In this document: one piece after another, positions 63,401 to 64,000 of the stretch
Numbering within the stretch: the first letter of the stretch is position 1
How the letters are laid out: every line of letters starts with the position of its first letter
Source: Methanobrevibacter ruminantium
GTDB lineage: Archaea > Methanobacteriota > Methanobacteria > Methanobacteriales > Methanobacteriaceae
Assembly: GCA_004553595.1 (NCBI GenBank)
Contig: SFKZ01000001.1
Location: 310,001-374,000, forward strand
Direction: 5' to 3'
Length of the DNA: 64,000 bases
Position numbers and translations under genes: made by a program
The notes under the pieces: model-generated
The model's input: the letters and a program-made list of their open reading frames with translations, nothing else
What the model was told of the DNA's origin: nothing
Database searches by the model: none

Positions 63401-63664
63401 GCTCCTACTAAGACTTTCAAACGTACTGCAAAAACCAAAAAAGTTGTAATTACTCTTAAGAACTCTAAAGGTAAAGCTATCGCTAAGAAGAAAATTACCT
63501 TAACTGTTAATAAGAAAAAATACACTGTAAAAACTAACTCAAAAGGTAAAGCAACCTTCAAAGTTAAATTAACTAAAAAAGGAACCTTTAAGTACACAGT
63601 TAAATTTGCAGGTGACACTCAATACAAAGCAGTTAAAAAGACTGGTAAAATTAAAATAAAATAA
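60440..63664 (+). CDS. Large adhesin-like beta-helix surface protein 2
   Basis: 1074 residues. The signal peptide (KLSKFTVVLAILLVSILAIG, then AVSAES) and an acidic spacer precede two beta-helix modules, each introduced by a matching header: DDSYSTYFNEDGT (about residue 74) and DDTYANYFNDDGT (about 474). At the C-terminus three Ig-like repeats (about 815-1074) share KxxxxLKxxxGxxLAxKxV, YTxxTNxKGxAT and FAGDxxY, ending in a Lys-rich tail (TGKIKIK). ATG at 60440 after GAGGAGG is the start. It follows adhesin 1 after 290 AT-rich bases and has its own terminator hairpin. Confidence 0.88.
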   Translation: MKLSKFTVVLAILLVSILAIGAVSAESVDDAGIVAVADGDIQESVDVTDTADETVEDAGGAVLGDEPQSYDLDDDSYSTYFNEDGTATDALSAAGDYTLNVGTLNNKDIKITSGSQINIIGKEGAGFINNGTITIGDGTGMAGSITISGLTFTNTNKNAVDVKDLSTKITIKDNTMNIVGITPEDSEYFSVYGINANGFISGLNIENNKIFVTGDASYSYGIQLGSYGALANPEDIVISNNNINVDVGDCVGEGIYLDNPNNALIEANKVTVANTGDYCAYGIQVADSAQYVFYYAGYEGTLTSPRNVLIKDNNVDVSSDFMVYAITVLSFGADGYDPDMADYGYNMPLCYQFDLNTTIANNTVVAKSKKGVIGIGGQIYNMTVEGNDVAAIGTSAADMNTGDALGNHTSALCVQFNAASAEDDYYIVVKDNKVTTNVLAEEINSESYREYVSFENNEVDQGILISDDTYANYFNDDGTLKDDAPISAGDLIFLDDLTNKKLVFDIGVNIRGVPYNKLVNTTVNLVQGADNSVIEDLNMEFTGDDTTGSIGIIYIKEVSNVTIQNNYIVVPNFVDKTGSKYGSSVYAIEVESGALGCSHITINNNYVLIEGTCRYLYGIDVFKTYGSENRNKDIAIFENYVELNGGSRMAEAIYVSESDDVVIDGNTISSTSNGAAYGVATDQLSDAVIASNDIKVDAATQAYGITATTSGTDTIIRGNEIDAKGTGAVGIGINKQDGVIIEDNKVAIDGGDYTTITSSDSLGTANAAILVGEGNTNVEMSGNDVTETSAVRLDTAIEVSDMTVTAAPSGEGKLEITLKTVSGMLLANQTVKVVFDNKVYELTTDAKGVAVLPFALNKGGSYNVDVFYLGDDNYRGSDATAKLTINKIKTAITASGKTFLATATTKKLTATLKDANGNVLANKKVTFTVNGKTYTATTNAKGVATVKLALTAAKTYTVTIKFAGDSVYAASTVSAKVKLNKEKTKITAPTKTFKRTAKTKKVVITLKNSKGKAIAKKKITLTVNKKKYTVKTNSKGKATFKVKLTKKGTFKYTVKFAGDTQYKAVKKTGKIKIK

Positions 63665-63679
63665 GTTAGTTTATTTTAA

Positions 63680-63720
63680 TCTAGTGTTTGAGCATATGCT
63701 CAAATCCTAGATCTTTTTTT
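63680..63720 (+). terminator. Two-stem hairpin with T-run after adhesin 2
   Basis: Outer stem TCTAG (63680-63684)/CTAGA (63707-63711), 2x2 internal loop TG/TC, inner palindromic stem TTTGAGCAT/ATGCTCAAA (63687-63704), then eight Ts. The architecture resembles the dispersed hairpin family, but the conserved tail is missing. Confidence 0.65.
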
Positions 63721-63879
63721 TATTTTTTTAAAATCATTTGTTGATTCTATTTTTGTCTAATTTTTAAAATTGATAACTATTTTTAAAAAGAGATTATTTT
63801 AAATATTATTTATTATACTATTTTTATAAATGAAAAAAGATATTAAAATTTAATAAAAAAATAATTAAAAAAAAGAAAT

Positions 63880-64000
63880 TTAAAGTGTGGTAATATTGCA
63901 ACCATCACTTTCAACAATCAAAGTATGCTCTTTTTGTGATACCCATGCACCTGTTCTTTCCTTAAGTGCAGCATATGGATATATTGCCATAGCATCCCCT
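63880..64000 (-). CDS. map: Methionine aminopeptidase, C-terminal fragment
   Basis: Only the last 39 codons are in the window; the gene begins beyond base 64000. The fragment GDAMAIYPYAALKERTGAW, then VSQKEHTLIVESDGCNITTL and a TAA (complement of 63880-63882), matches the C-terminal end of archaeal type II methionine aminopeptidase, including the metal-ligand glutamate in QKEHT. It is convergent with the second adhesin gene. Confidence 0.82.
   Translation of the reverse strand, partial: GDAMAIYPYAALKERTGAWVSQKEHTLIVESDGCNITTL

Overview
The window looks like a low-GC methanogen of the order Methanobacteriales, most probably Methanobrevibacter. The evidence is a complete F420-reducing hydrogenase operon (frhADGB), methanogenesis marker protein 12, a methanogen-type thymidylate synthase, archaeal informational genes (Kae1-Bud32 fusion, S15, LSm, Hef, EndoQ, TrmI), two Mur-type ligases expected in a pseudomurein-walled archaeon, and two very large beta-helix adhesin-like proteins. 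Intergenic DNA is extremely AT-rich. Starts are often TTG or GTG preceded by GGTG or GGAG ribosome sites. I see no phage, insertion sequence or CRISPR array.

Layout. 1-4.2 kb: end of an Fe-S aldo/keto reductase, a frameshifted Cys-rich DUF3795 gene, signal peptidase, argS. 4.3-9.7 kb, minus strand: queuosine-precursor-type transporter, TPR protein, argF, a TPR-like protein, purD. 9.9-19.2 kb: branched-chain amino acid genes ilvBN, ilvC and ilvE, interrupted by a MarR-MATE efflux pair, marker protein 12 and uppP. 19.5-29.5 kb: two identical tRNA-Val genes, a membrane-anchored nuclease-fold protein, thyA, surE, a 48-residue protein, LSm, cobT, kae1-bud32, an XTP pyrophosphatase, rps15 and a RecJ-like DHH protein. 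29.8-42.8 kb: cysteine synthase, an AcnX-type phosphomevalonate dehydratase large subunit, two Mur ligases, Hef, trmI, and bioB-bioD-bioA. 43-50 kb: leuS, a Get3/ArsA ATPase, a broken DUF2115 gene, tag, endoQ, two tRNA-Arg genes. 50-64 kb: two paralogous small anchored surface proteins, frhADGB, two giant adhesins, and the end of methionine aminopeptidase.

The most interesting structure is a family of at least seven dispersed hairpin elements. Six begin 0-4 nt after a stop codon (argS, ilvN, kae1-bud32, first Mur ligase, leuS, the Get3-like gene) and one follows the first tRNA-Val. They share an outer CAAG/CTTG-type stem, a small internal loop, an inner stem whose sequence differs but stays paired, and a conserved TTGACCAAAATTTTT tail. 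The fullest copies add a second hairpin and a T-run. They look like a structured terminator or 3'-processing RNA family.

Other points of note: FrhG has an in-frame 81-codon extension upstream of a strong internal ribosome site and GTG; BioB lacks the usual cluster cysteine after its radical-SAM motif; the RecJ-like gene overlaps rps15 out of frame; two genes carry frameshifts; and a perfect 60-bp tandem duplication covers the AcnX stop codon.
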